Below, piece by piece: positions 1 through 11,081 of a DNA stretch of 64,000 nucleotides (position 1 is its first letter; each line of letters opens with the position of its first letter). This DNA comes from Zeugodacus cucurbitae (taxonomy: Eukaryota > Arthropoda > Insecta > Diptera > Tephritidae). The DNA lies in NCBI RefSeq assembly GCF_028554725.1, contig NC_071671.1, positions 5,801,001-5,865,000 on the forward strand, read 5' to 3'. The notes below the pieces were generated by a model, which was given only the letters and a program-made list of their open reading frames with translations, searched no databases and was not told the origin of the DNA. The position numbers and the translations under genes were made by a program.

Positions 1-490
1 TACATACATGTATATTCAACTGTATATTTGTTTTTGCTAAATAATAAGTTTTCATGTGAGTAATGAAAAATCAAACAATGCTGATTGTTACAAAAGCTTC
101 TGCTGTCCGCCACAAGGTGGTACTGCAGGGCGTATACGTAATTTTAGTTTTCCTCCACTATCAGTGCGAGCGTATGCTGTTATTTATACACTGATTTACA
201 CACATATGCATACACTTGTGTGTCTCTAGCACAGCTGAGTGTAGTAATGACAGAGAGCATGTTTTACTTGTGTTTAGCTTTGCTGGTGGACACTGCATGT
301 AATGCACAAACATGGATTCGTGCTTGAATGTGCTGAAGTGGCAATTTTCAGTGATTTCTGGAAAATATTTTACATACAACTGAATACTTACAAATGTTAT
401 TTTTTCATATGTTGGACTTAGAAACATATTTCTGATGAAAAATTATTTTATTTGTACCTTTTATAAATTACATTACCTTTTTGTAAATTA
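1..490. other. AT-rich non-coding stretch
   Basis: No gene or repeat structure is recognised here. A minus-strand open frame over 161-427 has no family signature and is rich in low-complexity codons. The sequence ends in duplicated TAAATTACATTA words just before the retrotransposon fragment begins near 500. Confidence 0.6.
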
Positions 491-499
491 CATTAAAGT

Positions 500-2142
500 G
501 GCAACCCGATTATAGCCGAATCCACCAGAGCGCGCCACTCATTCCTCCTTTTTGCTTTTTGGCGCCAACTGGAAACACCAAATGGAGCCAGGTCACTTTT
601 CACTTGGTCTTTCCACCGGAGTGGAGGTCGTCCTCTTCCTCGGCTTCCTCCGGTGGGTACAGCATCGAACACTTTCAGAGCTGGAGTGTTTTCGTCCATT
701 CGGACAACATGACCTAGCCAGCGTAGCCGCTGCCTTTTTATTCGCTGAACTATGTCAATGTCGTCGTATAAATCGTGCAGCTCATTGTTCCATCGTCTGC
801 GGTATTCGCCGTTGCCAATGTTTAGAGGACCTTGCGCAAAAACTTTCTCTCGAAAACCCCAAGAGTCGACTCATCGGATGTTGTCATCGTTCACGCTTCA
901 GCGCTATACATCCGGACGGGAATAATGAGCGACTTATAGAGTTTGATTTTGGTTCGTCGAGAGAGGACTTTACTTTTCAATTGCTTTTTACTCAGTCCAA
1001 AGTAGCACCTGTTGGCAAGAGTGATTCTGCGTTGGATTTCAAGGCTGACATTGTTGGTGTTGTTGATACTGGTTCCCAGGTATACGAAATTATCTACAAC
1101 TTCAAAGTTATGACTGTCAACAGTGACGTGGGAGCCAAGACGCGAGTGCGCTGACTGTTTGTTCGTCTTGTCTGGAAAACGCAGAACAAACGGCGCGGTT
1201 GTTGCTTCCGATGATATCAATATCATCGGCATACGCCAGGAGCTGTACACTCTTGTAGAAGATTGTTTCTCTATTTAGCTCTGCAGCTCGTATTATTTTT
1301 TTCCAGCAATAGATTGAAGAAGTCGCACGATAGTGAGTCACCCTGTCTGAAGCCTCGTTTGGTATCGAACGGCTCGGAGAGGTCCTTCCCGATCCTGACG
1401 GAGCTTTTGGTGTTGCTCAACGTCAGCTTACATAGCCGTATTAGTTTTGCAGGGATACCAAGTTCAGACATCGCGGCATAAAGGCAGCTCCTTTTCGTGC
1501 TATCGAAGGCAGCTTTAAAATCAATAAAAAGATTATGAGTATCGATTTTTCTCTCTCGGATCTTTTCCAAGATTTGGCGCATAGTGAATATCTGGTCCAT
1601 TGTAGATTTTCCAGGTCTAAAGCCACACTGATAAGGTCCAATCAGTTCGTTGACGGTGGGCTTTAGTCTTTCACACAATACGCTCGACAAAACCTTATAT
1701 GCGATATTGAGGAGACTTATACCACGGTAGTTGGCGCAGATTGTGGGGTTTCCCTTCTTATGGATTGGGCAGAGCACACTAATATTCCAATTGTCAGGCA
1801 TGCTTTCTTCCGACCATATTCTACATAGAAACTGATGCATGCACCTTATCAGTTTTTCGCCGCCGTATTTGAATAGCTCGGCCGGTAATCCATCGGCCCC
1901 CGCCGCTTTGTTGTTCTTCAAGCGGGTAATTTTCTATTCGAATTTCTTCATGGTCGGGTAATGGAACATCTGTTCCATCGTCATCGATTGGGGAATCGGG
2001 TTCGCCATCTCCTGGTGTTGTATTTTCACTGCCATTGAGCAGGTCGGAGAAGTGTTCCCTCCATAATCCCAGTATGCTCTGGACATCCGTTACCAGATTA
2101 CCTACTCGGTCCCTACATGATAATGCTTCGGTCTTGAAACCT
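500..2142 (-). mobile_element. RTE-like non-LTR retrotransposon, 5'-truncated decayed copy 1
   Basis: This is a minus-strand fragment homologous to the nearly complete copy at 15213-18310. Homology stops near 2142, at the codons equivalent to about residue 428 of that copy's ORF, so the endonuclease domain is missing. The reverse transcriptase part survives in pieces: 1821-2186 gives the linker before the RT, 1271-1921 gives RT motifs from NNKAAGADGLPAE through FIDFKAAFDS and RGFRQGDSLSCDFFNL, 1117-1341 carries the LLAYADDIDIIGS core, and 891-1250 plus 493-699 carry the C-terminal part. Frameshifts and a deletion near 1160-1180 separate these pieces, so the copy cannot encode a working enzyme. 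It keeps the segment that copy 2 has lost (about 1030-1105). Divergence from copies 2 and 3 suggests it is older. The exact 3' end is uncertain because a GTGGCAACCC word at about 498-507 may belong to the surrounding array. Confidence 0.9.
1271..1921 (-). pseudogene. Reverse transcriptase fragment of retrotransposon copy 1
   Basis: This open piece of 216 codons covers the fingers and palm of a LINE-type reverse transcriptase. Visible motifs include NNKAAGADGLPAELFKYGG, SVLCPIHKKGNPTICANYRGISLLN, CGFRPGKSTMDQIF, the motif A aspartate in FIDFKAAFDS, and RGFRQGDSLSC. The reading frame breaks after LLLEKNN by a small indel. The catalytic YADD box follows in a different frame at about 1210-1240. 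It is a pseudogene in the minus orientation and has no separate start of its own. Confidence 0.88.
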
Positions 2143-2199
2143 TCTGTAATCGTAAGTTTATAATACAATATCATATTATTACACATTCTTCCAAATTAT

Positions 2200-2640
2200 T
2201 TTGTTTTTAATTTTTACTCATATGGCAACTCTATTAAATTAAAAAAATTGCAAAATAAATAACTTTTCCGGATTTTTGAAGATTTTTAAGAATTTATATG
2301 GTATTTAACAAAAAAAATATATATGAAAATAAAAACTAGGTGGCAACTTTCTTGCAAAAAAATGTTGCATTCTACAAAAAATAAAAACAAAATATAAAAA
2401 TAGAAAACAAAAAAAAAATAAATAATAAAATATATATTTTGTTTTAATATATTCATTCATGTGGCAACTCAGTTAAAAAATTTTTTTGCAACAAAGTTTG
2501 CTGAAATGACTTTGCTTGACTATTAACGCTTATAAGGTATTATCATTTACAAAATTAAAATAAAAACTGAGTGGCAACTCTCTTGTTATATTTGCTGTTA
2601 AATGAGCTATTGAAACATTTAAAAAATAAAGTTTTACATT
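2200..2640. repeat. Degenerate tandem repeat, about 110-120 bp, GTGGCAACT core
   Basis: The word GGCAACT recurs at about 2224, 2342, 2463 and 2573, spaced 118, 121 and 110 bp. Each is followed by similar A/T-rich sequence. Units outside the core are strongly diverged. The core resembles the GGCAACCC word of the arrays at 25.1 and 52.1 kb. The RTE fragment lies immediately to the left and may have inserted into this array. Confidence 0.6.
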
Positions 2641-3790
2641 TTCTTTACTTTAATAAGCAAAAAAGGATTAGTATTTTTATCCTCTTCCGACCCTAATAAC
2701 TTAACCACCACCTGTACTTAAATGCTTACACTTGCATTGGTATTAAAAAGTCATTGATTGCCATTGCATGTGGCTAACAGCAGGTGTTCATGCAAAAACT
2801 TTTACCCAAACATATTACCAACACCGAGCAAGCACCGCTTATTTTATACGAGCGCATGTCCTGCCACCCTGACACCCTGCCCCTCTCACCTTTCAGTAGC
2901 ATTTAATGCATTTTCGCTTGTACCACAACCGCTGTGACATGTCCAAAACATTTTTCGACAAATTTTCACGCACTCGTGTTCTGAGCGCATCATCATTGTT
3001 GCTGTTATTTTTGGTCACCGCTGGCCGCTGTTGCATTTTGTTTGCAGCCTGCGTGTGTGTCCTTAATGAAAATATTTGCGCATAAATTATTTAATGGTTG
3101 TAATGAAAATGGAATGCCAACATGCGGCTCATTACAGTGGCTGAAATTTGCAATATTTGGATGTGTGGTGATGCAAAAAAGTGCTTATGGTGAACAGGGT
3201 GGATAGCACAATACGAAATTAATTTAAAAATTCAAATATGAAATTCGAAATGCTAGTTGGAATAAAATAATTAAAAAAGTTTCAAATTTCAACTGAGTAT
3301 GTTATTTTTCGTCCCCATTTCATTATATAAGGTACACCGTACTTAGTTGTATGCCCACCACTGTACCAATGAAATATTCCAATCCGCTTTTCTTGACTAT
3401 CCTGTCAGTTTAGTTTGTATTTATTCGACCAATGCTCCATTTGTTCGACCACCCTCGGGGATTTTACATTAATTAATGTACGCGTTCCGCCTGTGGTATT
3501 ACTTTGGCAATTTTGTAAACAATTGACATTTGACTTAACTGTCATCGAATTTATAAATGTGTTATTTTTTTGTGTTTATTTTGCGTTCATTTGTTTTCAT
3601 TACATTTTGCATTCAAATTGCGGTTGTTCCGAGTAATTACGTAATTGTTTTTATTTTCGCTTACATGACAAAACATGTTTTCGGTTAATTAAAATTTAAT
3701 ATTTTTGTAGGAATATTGACAATTTAATTTCCAAAATTATCCTAAATACTTAAATGATAAGAAAACAATATAAAATAGTATATTTCCAGT
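2641..3790. other. AT-rich non-coding stretch
   Basis: Nothing was recognised on either strand. There are only short open frames, none with a conserved motif, and no terminal inverted repeat that I could pair. Confidence 0.5.
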
Positions 3791-3794
3791 AAAT

Positions 3795-6700
3795 CAATCG
3801 CGCTGAATTGAGCTGAATTGCATGCAGTGTGACTAAGCATCTGTAACGTCATATATAAATGTGCGCTGAGTTATAATTTAGCACAAAACATCACTGCTTA
3901 CAAATTTATGGATTTATTTTGAACAAAATATATCTCAAAAGTACTAAATTTCTTCTGTATATAGCACGGAATACATTTTTATGCACATATATAAAATTTT
4001 CCAGAAAATGCTGGGCTAAATTGCATTCAATTTGACCAAAATTCAACAATGTAATCTACAAATGTGCGCTGAATAAGAATATAACTCATTAAAAAGCATT
4101 TACAAGTATTTTTATATAAAAATAAGTCACACTTAAGACTTTTCAAAAGCGCTGAATTAAGTATAATATTCACAATCTGGTACTAAGTACCACAAATATT
4201 AACCACTTAGAACTTAGGTTTTTAATACTTTTTATTTATGTGTATTGAACTTTTTCACCCAAATATATCTAAAACTTAAGCAAAGCACTGTCCAGTAGCG
4301 CTGAATTCAACAAATTTTAACTTTTCGCATTAAAATCATGTTTAAACAGAAAATCAAGAAGGATAACAGATATATTTAATGCGTTGAATTGTGCTGAATT
4401 ACACCAACCTACGCTGAATAGCGCACACGTGCTCCAAATTATGCTTTCATCAGCAAATAAACTCTCCACCACCACTTCAAGTGCATTCAATAGCAACGAA
4501 TTCGAACTCTACTGAAATTAATATCGAGTAAAGTACATAGCACTTGTACAAATATTCGCATATCCTTTTACATCCTGTATAAGCTGCATGAATGCGCTTG
4601 CATTTGCATGCAATTGCACTTAAAAGCTTTTGTAGTTTCAGCGCAAAAAAATGGTTTCAATTTCCATATAAAACTTTATTGCAAATTCAATTTCATATGC
4701 ACTTCCGTAACTACTTATTTCATGGTTGCCATATTCAAAATGTTTCTCTTGCTGCGGTCTACCATTTTGAGTTTGACACACTTTTCTATGTATTGACAGC
4801 ACCACATTGACTTTTGACCTGCGCCAATTTATTTGGTAGCCTTCAAACTTGCACTGTATATCAGCATGAATGCGTATTACTGACTAGTCACTTGAAAGTT
4901 TTACTTTAAGCATTTCCATCACTTTCGTTCAATATACGTATGCGCTGTAATCAATAAAAAGTTTATGAGCATAAATTGCATAAAATTTTATGAGATTGAA
5001 CTGCAATTGACCAAACACTTGATGAGTCAAGCGTATATATTATATATGCATACTCAGATACATTTACGTATGAAATCATTAACGATCCTACGTATTCAAA
5101 TCAACCGCATGCCCGACAATTGATTGATTTTCTTGACATTCACTCCATTATTCGTTTTCTCTCTTTTTGTGCTTTGTGTTGCCTTCTCAGCTGTCAACTG
5201 AAAATTTGAACATTTCATTTCTCATTTGCATTCAATGATATTTGAGTAGCTTGACAGCTCTGCTGATTGCTTTTGTTATTTGGGTTTATCAATTCACAGT
5301 CAACTTTAGAGTCAGTAAAATGAATTTAATATCGCCGCAAATGAAACTGTGACGCACATTCGGTCAAATTTATATATGTGCATATGATTATATAACTCAG
5401 TATAACTCGCTTTCGCAAGAAAGGCATGCGACATTTATGTATTTTCTATGGATATTAGATTTTCTCTAAGCGGGGTTGCCAATGCTTTTGAAGAAATGGT
5501 GTTGCTAAGTAATTCAACACACCGTTTTAGTACAACAACCGCATTGGTGAGTGATCCAGTGTAACTTTTTAAAATTAATTTGAAATTTAGATGCGCTGAA
5601 TAGCGCTGAATATACAATATTACCAACAATAGAAGGTAAAAGTTTGATAGAAATAGCGCTGAATGTCTTAACATGCAGCTGAATACCTTCAAACGCACAA
5701 GCGCGTATACATTCTCAACAGATTTTTACTAAAATGTACCGTAAGATATGTTATTAGTTATGCTGAATATTTACATGTGTTGCTGACTACATAAATATGT
5801 TGCTGAATACCCTTAAATTTCCAAAGACATGGATTTTCTACAAATCTACGTAGCGCGTATCCTAATTTAAAGTGCGCTGAATAGCCATAAATATTATTTT
5901 GAAGTATTTTAAGATATTTGTTGCTACACAGTTCCAGTTAACATTTCTTGTAACATTCAACTTTGAAAATACATAGCATAATACACGAATACTTTAGAAT
6001 AAAATTTAATAGACAATAATACATATTTTAATTCAGCACATTAAATAACTAAATTTAACACTCATGATATTAAAACGCGCTGAATAACATGCGGAATGAT
6101 CCCTACGTTTTGAAAATGATTATAAAAATATATTTGCTTGTAAGCTGAAAGGTGCTGAATGCCATGGAAAAATCGCTTACAATTTTGAACTCAACTGTTC
6201 AGTGTAACTAACTAAAATATTCCAAGTTATACGAAAGTGTAAAATTCATCCACATGGCAACCCCCACAAACACATAAATAATAACAATTTATAATTTTTC
6301 GGTAAAAAACACGAATACACTTCATGTACCGCAAAGAAAAACGTATGCTAGCAACGCATGTGGCGCGCTCAAAGGTCCTGCACTGGGTCAGCACAAGCCA
6401 ATGTAGGCGAATCATAAATTTAAAGAGTGACAGTGTCCTCAATAACGGAAATTTATATGATAAACAGACAATTTGTGCACACTTACGCGCATACGGACAT
6501 ATACTAACGGTAAAGTTAAGCGTTTGTCACGCAAGGTCGGGCAGGGCATGGTGAAATAATAACGGGCAAGTTTCATTTGGACTATGCAAATTGAATACAA
6601 TTGATGGTTATGTGGGTTGTAAAAAATTATATGTTTGCGAAATGCGCAGAATAGACTTTGAAATTTGTAGAATAAGCAATTTTGCATTTGCCATGAAAAA

Positions 6701-7110
6701 TGTGCGCTTACATTTATGTATTTAATTTTTAGTGGTTGTAGAATTTAGCATTTAAATTGTTTAATAAAAATTTGTAGATATTTAGATATAAAAAATATGG
6801 TCAGGGATTTGATATGGAAGGAATTAGTTGTCATATAAAATATTTTTGAATTTTGTGTAAAAAATAAATATCTTGAAACTGTTTTATATGCGCTGAATTG
6901 CATTTATACTGTGTAAGTTTGCGAAAATATGTGTTAGTAAGTCACCATACTTCAAAAACATCATATTCAGCTACTTACAACGCGCTGAATATGAGCTGAA
7001 TTGAGAAAGAACCTTAAGAATTGTAATTTTATTTATAGTGACATAACTTTAAGAACATACTTAACGCAAATACATACGCTGAATAGAGCTGAATCACTTT
7101 AGGAGCCGCT
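3795..7110 (+). repeat. Strand-biased cluster of the GCTGAAT (often GCGCTGAAT) word
   Basis: I count 21 exact GCTGAAT words on the plus strand (for example 3802, 3812, 4071, 4151, 4300, 4392, 4412, 5594, 5604, 5657, 5678, 5762, 5802, 5876, 6080, 6153, 6892, 6983, 6994, 7078, 7088). Only two lie on the minus strand (about 6032 and 6964). Many are preceded by GC or AGC. Pairs often sit 10-12 bp apart. Near misses (GCTGAGT, GTTGAAT, GCTGACT) occur too. Sequence between the words is not obviously repeated, so this is not a simple tandem satellite. No coding potential was seen. Whether it is a decayed repeat family or a cluster of binding sites cannot be decided from sequence alone. Confidence 0.8.
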
Positions 7111-7904
7111 GAGTACATACAATTTTTTAAAAACGCTTTTAAACAGTTAAATTCAGTTAAAATATACTTAGAAGCGCCCAGTTAACGTCAGCAATAGTTA
7201 AATAGTTATCGATTCACTAACTCACCTGTAAGAAACAAGCAAAAAAGAGAGAAAATATGTTAGTTTTGCAATAAATATTATATTCATACTTCATTAATAC
7301 TTAAATTAATAATAATTTTAGTAATTTTGTAATAAATATTAAACCAAAAAATAATTTCTGTAACATTTTATTTCTCCACCACCGTGAAAGACCATAAATT
7401 AAATTATCTGTCAAATCAACTGTCACATGATGTGCTCATTTAAAATGCATAAATCAATTAAAATTGCAAATGCTCTGTGGCTGCCCAATATTTATTTGAC
7501 AATTTTATTGTTTGTTTTCGTATTTAATTACAAATCCGTGGCTGGTTTCAGTTGTAATTAAAAATCATTAGCCCACATTAAGGCAATCAAAAAGAATAAC
7601 AAACATTGTGAGCGAGAAGGTAAACAAATGGCATGTGGAAAGAATTAAAATAACAAATATTGTAACAACAATACACTTGCAAAAGAATTGAAATATTCCA
7701 TATGTGAGTCAACGATTGCAAAGTGCTATACAAACAAACGGTAATTTGTAGTCATTGACATTTATGGGCAATCAGCGTCGCCGAATTGCATGCAATCACA
7801 CGCCCATTCGAACCATTTGACCTATTTGAGAGTGAGATAAAAACTGGAGGTTGGAAAGATAATAGAGTATATGTATTTAGCTATAGAAATACTGGCATGT
7901 AGTT
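7111..7904. other. AT-rich non-coding stretch
   Basis: Nothing was recognised. It separates the dispersed GCTGAAT cluster from the tandem hairpin array. Confidence 0.5.
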
Positions 7905-8732
7905 TATTAAAAAAATACAAAGAAAAGTATTTGAGGTCTACAAGCGATGTAGGAGAAATATGTGAGGAAATTTAAACGTTAATAAGAAAGCTTTAAAGAG
8001 CGTAAAATCCCTCATTCACTTCTCGTGAAAGACTTTAACCGATTTTTCAGTATATTTTTGGTATTCAGCGCTTATTCAGCTCATAATAGTAGTAGCTGAA
8101 TGAAGCGCTGAATATGAAAACAAGTTAGAAAAGCCTGTTGAGAAGTTAAATTCATCGATATAAATTGACATATGACATATAATTAAAAAAAATGCAAAGA
8201 CAATTATTTGAGGGCTTCAAGCGAAGTAGGCGAAATATGGGAAGAAATTTAGACTATAATAACAAAGCTTTAAAGAGCGTAAAATCCCTCATTCACTTCT
8301 CGTGCAAGTCTACAACTTATTTTTCAGTTTTTTTGGTATTCAGCTTATGATAGTAGTAGCTGAATAAAGTGCTGAATGCGAAAAAAGTTGGAAAAGCATA
8401 TTGAGAAAGATTTATAGAAAGAAGAAGCTCAGATTCACTTCTAGTGCAAGTCTATAACCGTGTTTTCGGCGTTTTTGGTATTCTGCACTAATTCAGCTTA
8501 TGATAGTAGTAGCTGAATAAAGTGCTGAATGCGAAAAAAGTTGGAAAAACCTATTGAGAAATATTTAAAGAGAGACAAAGCTCAGAATCACTTCTAGTGT
8601 AACTCATAACCGTGTTTTCAGATTTTCGGTATTCAGCACTTATTCAGCTTAAGATGCTAATAGCTGAATTAAGCGCTGAATGTGAAAAAAATGTGAAAAA
8701 TTATGTTGAGAAGTTAAACTCATTGACATAGA
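7905..8732 (+). repeat. Four-unit tandem array with GCTGAAT inverted repeats
   Basis: Four related units follow one another. Landmark words (TCACTTCT[CA]GTG) fall at about 8016, 8293, 8435 and 8588, giving one long period of 277 bp and two short ones of about 142 and 153 bp. The first two units share an extra 5' part (7905-8015 and 8182-8290). Every unit contains an inverted repeat. In unit 1 the left arm ATTCAGCGCTTATTCAGCT (8063-8081) pairs with 8094-8113 across a 12-base loop. Unit 3 pairs 8480-8498 with 8511-8530, and unit 4 pairs 8631-8649 with 8662-8681. Unit 2 has lost its outer left arm (8338-8345 with 8358-8365). The loop word (ATAGTAGT) is kept in three units. Confidence 0.85.
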
Positions 8733-9917
8733 TTTTTTTTTAGATATAGGCATTATTTTTTTTAGATTTTGTGATAGATATAGGCACATTATCATATTAC
8801 CTAATCCACATGTTGAGAGCCACTGTGAAAGTGTAGGTTCATTAAAGAGAACAGCAGTTTTTTAAATTGAATGTATTTTTAAACGAACAGTTTAACTGTT
8901 TTCCGATATGTATATATGTACAAAATAACTACCGTTAATCGACACAATCACTACGAACGCTATCAACGTGACAACAAACCGATTTGCCACTACGATTCGA
9001 TTTTCCTGCCACCAATTCAATTCATAGCGATGCCTGCCGGCGCAGTTATTGCAATTTTAATGACTACAAAACCATTGCGGCGATGATCAGCGATAAATGC
9101 TGGATTTTTTTTTTGCATTTCACAAATGAAATTAATTAAATTTTGAAGAAGCTAACAGACCACACAACGCGCGACAGTTGGCGGACAGCAACGTAAGCTG
9201 TTAGTTGGCAAATGCATTAATATTGCAGGCAAATCGCAAAAGTAATTAACACAATTTCGCAATTTGTGCACTCACAAAATTATATTTAATGCAAACACGC
9301 AAATGGAAAACGCTTGCCATGCGAGAGAGAGCGCGATGTATGTAGTAAGCAAAAAGCTGATAGAAAATATGAATGCTGCGATAAGGCAGCAGAAATGCCA
9401 CGCCAAATGAGCTGGTGATTTAAGCGCTGGATTGTAATTATGTATATATCTACTGCAGCTCTGCAGTTCATTTGCTGCTTGTTGCGCGCTGCCGCAGAAG
9501 CGCAAGTCAAATTGAGTGGAAGTGCTTTCATGTGTTCATGTACTCATACATACATATTTGCATGGATCAATAACTGTGTAACTCGGTCTAATGCTTAGTG
9601 CGTCGGTATCTGCATTTGCTTTCAGATTTTTTTTTTGTTTGTCCACGAAGCGCGCGAGTAAAATCAATTAACCTCATTTTAGTTAATTACCTGTTCGAGT
9701 AGAAATCTGCATGCGGAGCTGGTGGGTAAAGGCGGAACTAAGTCATGCTACTTTAATATATTTATGTAGTACTAGGAAATATTGGTAAGGAAGTAAAAGG
9801 AATATTTTTTTCCTCAGGAACAATTTCTGAATATGTTCAAAGGCTTTCACGAAAATTCATAATGATCAATCAAGCATACTCAATAGTCCTTGCTCATTTA
9901 ATATTAAATCAAATATA
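8733..9917. other. AT-rich non-coding stretch
   Basis: No gene was recognised. Short frames near 9272-9531 on the minus strand lack any family signature. A short imperfect repeat of TTTTTTTTAGAT lies at about 8726-8756. Confidence 0.5.
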
Positions 9918-11081
9918 TTAGGTTGTCAAATATCTCCCTTCCGCCTTTTTGTCTTTTGAATTTCGCGGCTATGTATAAAGCGCTACAGAGCTCGAATCTG
10001 GCAATACATCTTTGAAAGGTCTTTACATAACGACGCTACAGTTACACGGAGTTCACTAACGCCGAAATTCGCGCTATTTTAAAGTTTTCCTTCGTTAAAG
10101 ACAAATCCGCTAAAGAAACTTTCCCAGAGATTAATGGTGTTTTGGGGGATGGTACTCTATCACTTCGAACTGCGGAGGAATGGTTTCGATGATTCAGGGC
10201 GGGTCAAAACGACACCTTATATAAGCCAGCCGGCGGAAGACCTTTGACGAGGAATACCGATCAAATTATGGAAAACATCGAGTTAGACCGGTATGTGGCA
10301 TCTCGTGACAATCGCCCAGGAGTTGGGAGTTAGTCACCAAACCATTTTGAACCATCTGCAGAAGGCTGGATACACAAAAAAACTTGATGTTTGGGTGCCG
10401 CATGATTTGAAACAAAAAAACCTTCTGGACCGAATCAACGCCTGCGATATGCTGCTGAAACGGAACGAACTCGACCCATTTTTGAAGCGGATGATGACTG
10501 GTAACTAAAAATTGGTCACATACGACGATATCAAGCGAAAACGGTCGTGGTCGAAGGCCGGTGAATCGTCCCAAACAATGGCCAAGCCGGGATTGACGGC
10601 TAGTAAGGTTTTGCTGCATGTTTGGGGGGATTGGAAGGGAATCATCCATCATGAGCTGCACCCATATGGCCAGACGTTTAATTCTACCATCTACTGGGAA
10701 CAACTGGACCGCTTGAAGCAGGCGATCGACCAGAAGCGTCCATAATTGGCCAACAGTACTATTCCTGTTCCATCAGGACAACGCTAGACCACACACTTCG
10801 TTGATGACTCGACAGAAGCTACTGGAAGCATCCACCATATGGGCCAGGTGATTACCACCTGTTTCTGTCCATTGCGAACGCCCTTGGTGGTGTAAAGTTG
10901 AACTCAAAAGTGGATTGGGAAAAGTGGCTGTCCGAGTTCTTCGCAAATAAGAAGGGAGGCTTTTACGAGCGGGATATTATGAAGTTGCCGTCTATGATGG
11001 ATGGATGAACTAAATCAGATCACTGTAACACTTTTTATAAAACATTGAATAAAGAGCGAAAAAGCGAATTTACCAACCTAA
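9918..11081 (+). mobile_element. Defective mariner transposon (mellifera-like)
   Basis: The element starts TTAGGTTG and ends CAACCTAA, and is flanked on both sides by TA (9916-9917 and 11082-11083), the mariner target duplication. It spans 1164 bp, somewhat shorter than the usual 1.25-1.3 kb, in agreement with internal deletions. Inner parts of the terminal repeats have diverged. The transposase reading frame is in the same orientation. Subfamily assignment rests on the protein phrases (LGVSHQTILNHLQKAGY, LLKRNELDPFLKRM, WSKAGESSQT) and is from memory, not from a search. Confidence 0.93.
10058..11008 (+). pseudogene. Mariner transposase pseudogene
   Basis: The transposase can be followed through several frames. 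An N-terminal helix-turn-helix part lies at about 10058-10190 (FSFVKDKSAKETFPEINGVL, then TAEEWFR), ending in a stop. The second DNA-binding part and linker are in the 71-codon frame 10293-10508. The catalytic domain continues at 10512-10745. The first catalytic aspartate region should read TGDEKW; here the codons read T-G-N followed by a stop, then K-L, so the aspartate is replaced by asparagine and the next residue is a stop. The second aspartate region (QDNARPH) is intact at about 10775-10795 in another frame. A deletion follows, then DYHLF with the third aspartate (about 10850) and the C-terminal part to the stop at 11006. The product cannot be active. Confidence 0.93.

Noticed and set aside
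3795..7110. GCTGAAT words as Maf-type (TGCTGA) binding half-sites
   Set aside because: The shared part is only five or six bases and the preferred upstream bases (GC) do not fit well, so I do not assign a factor.
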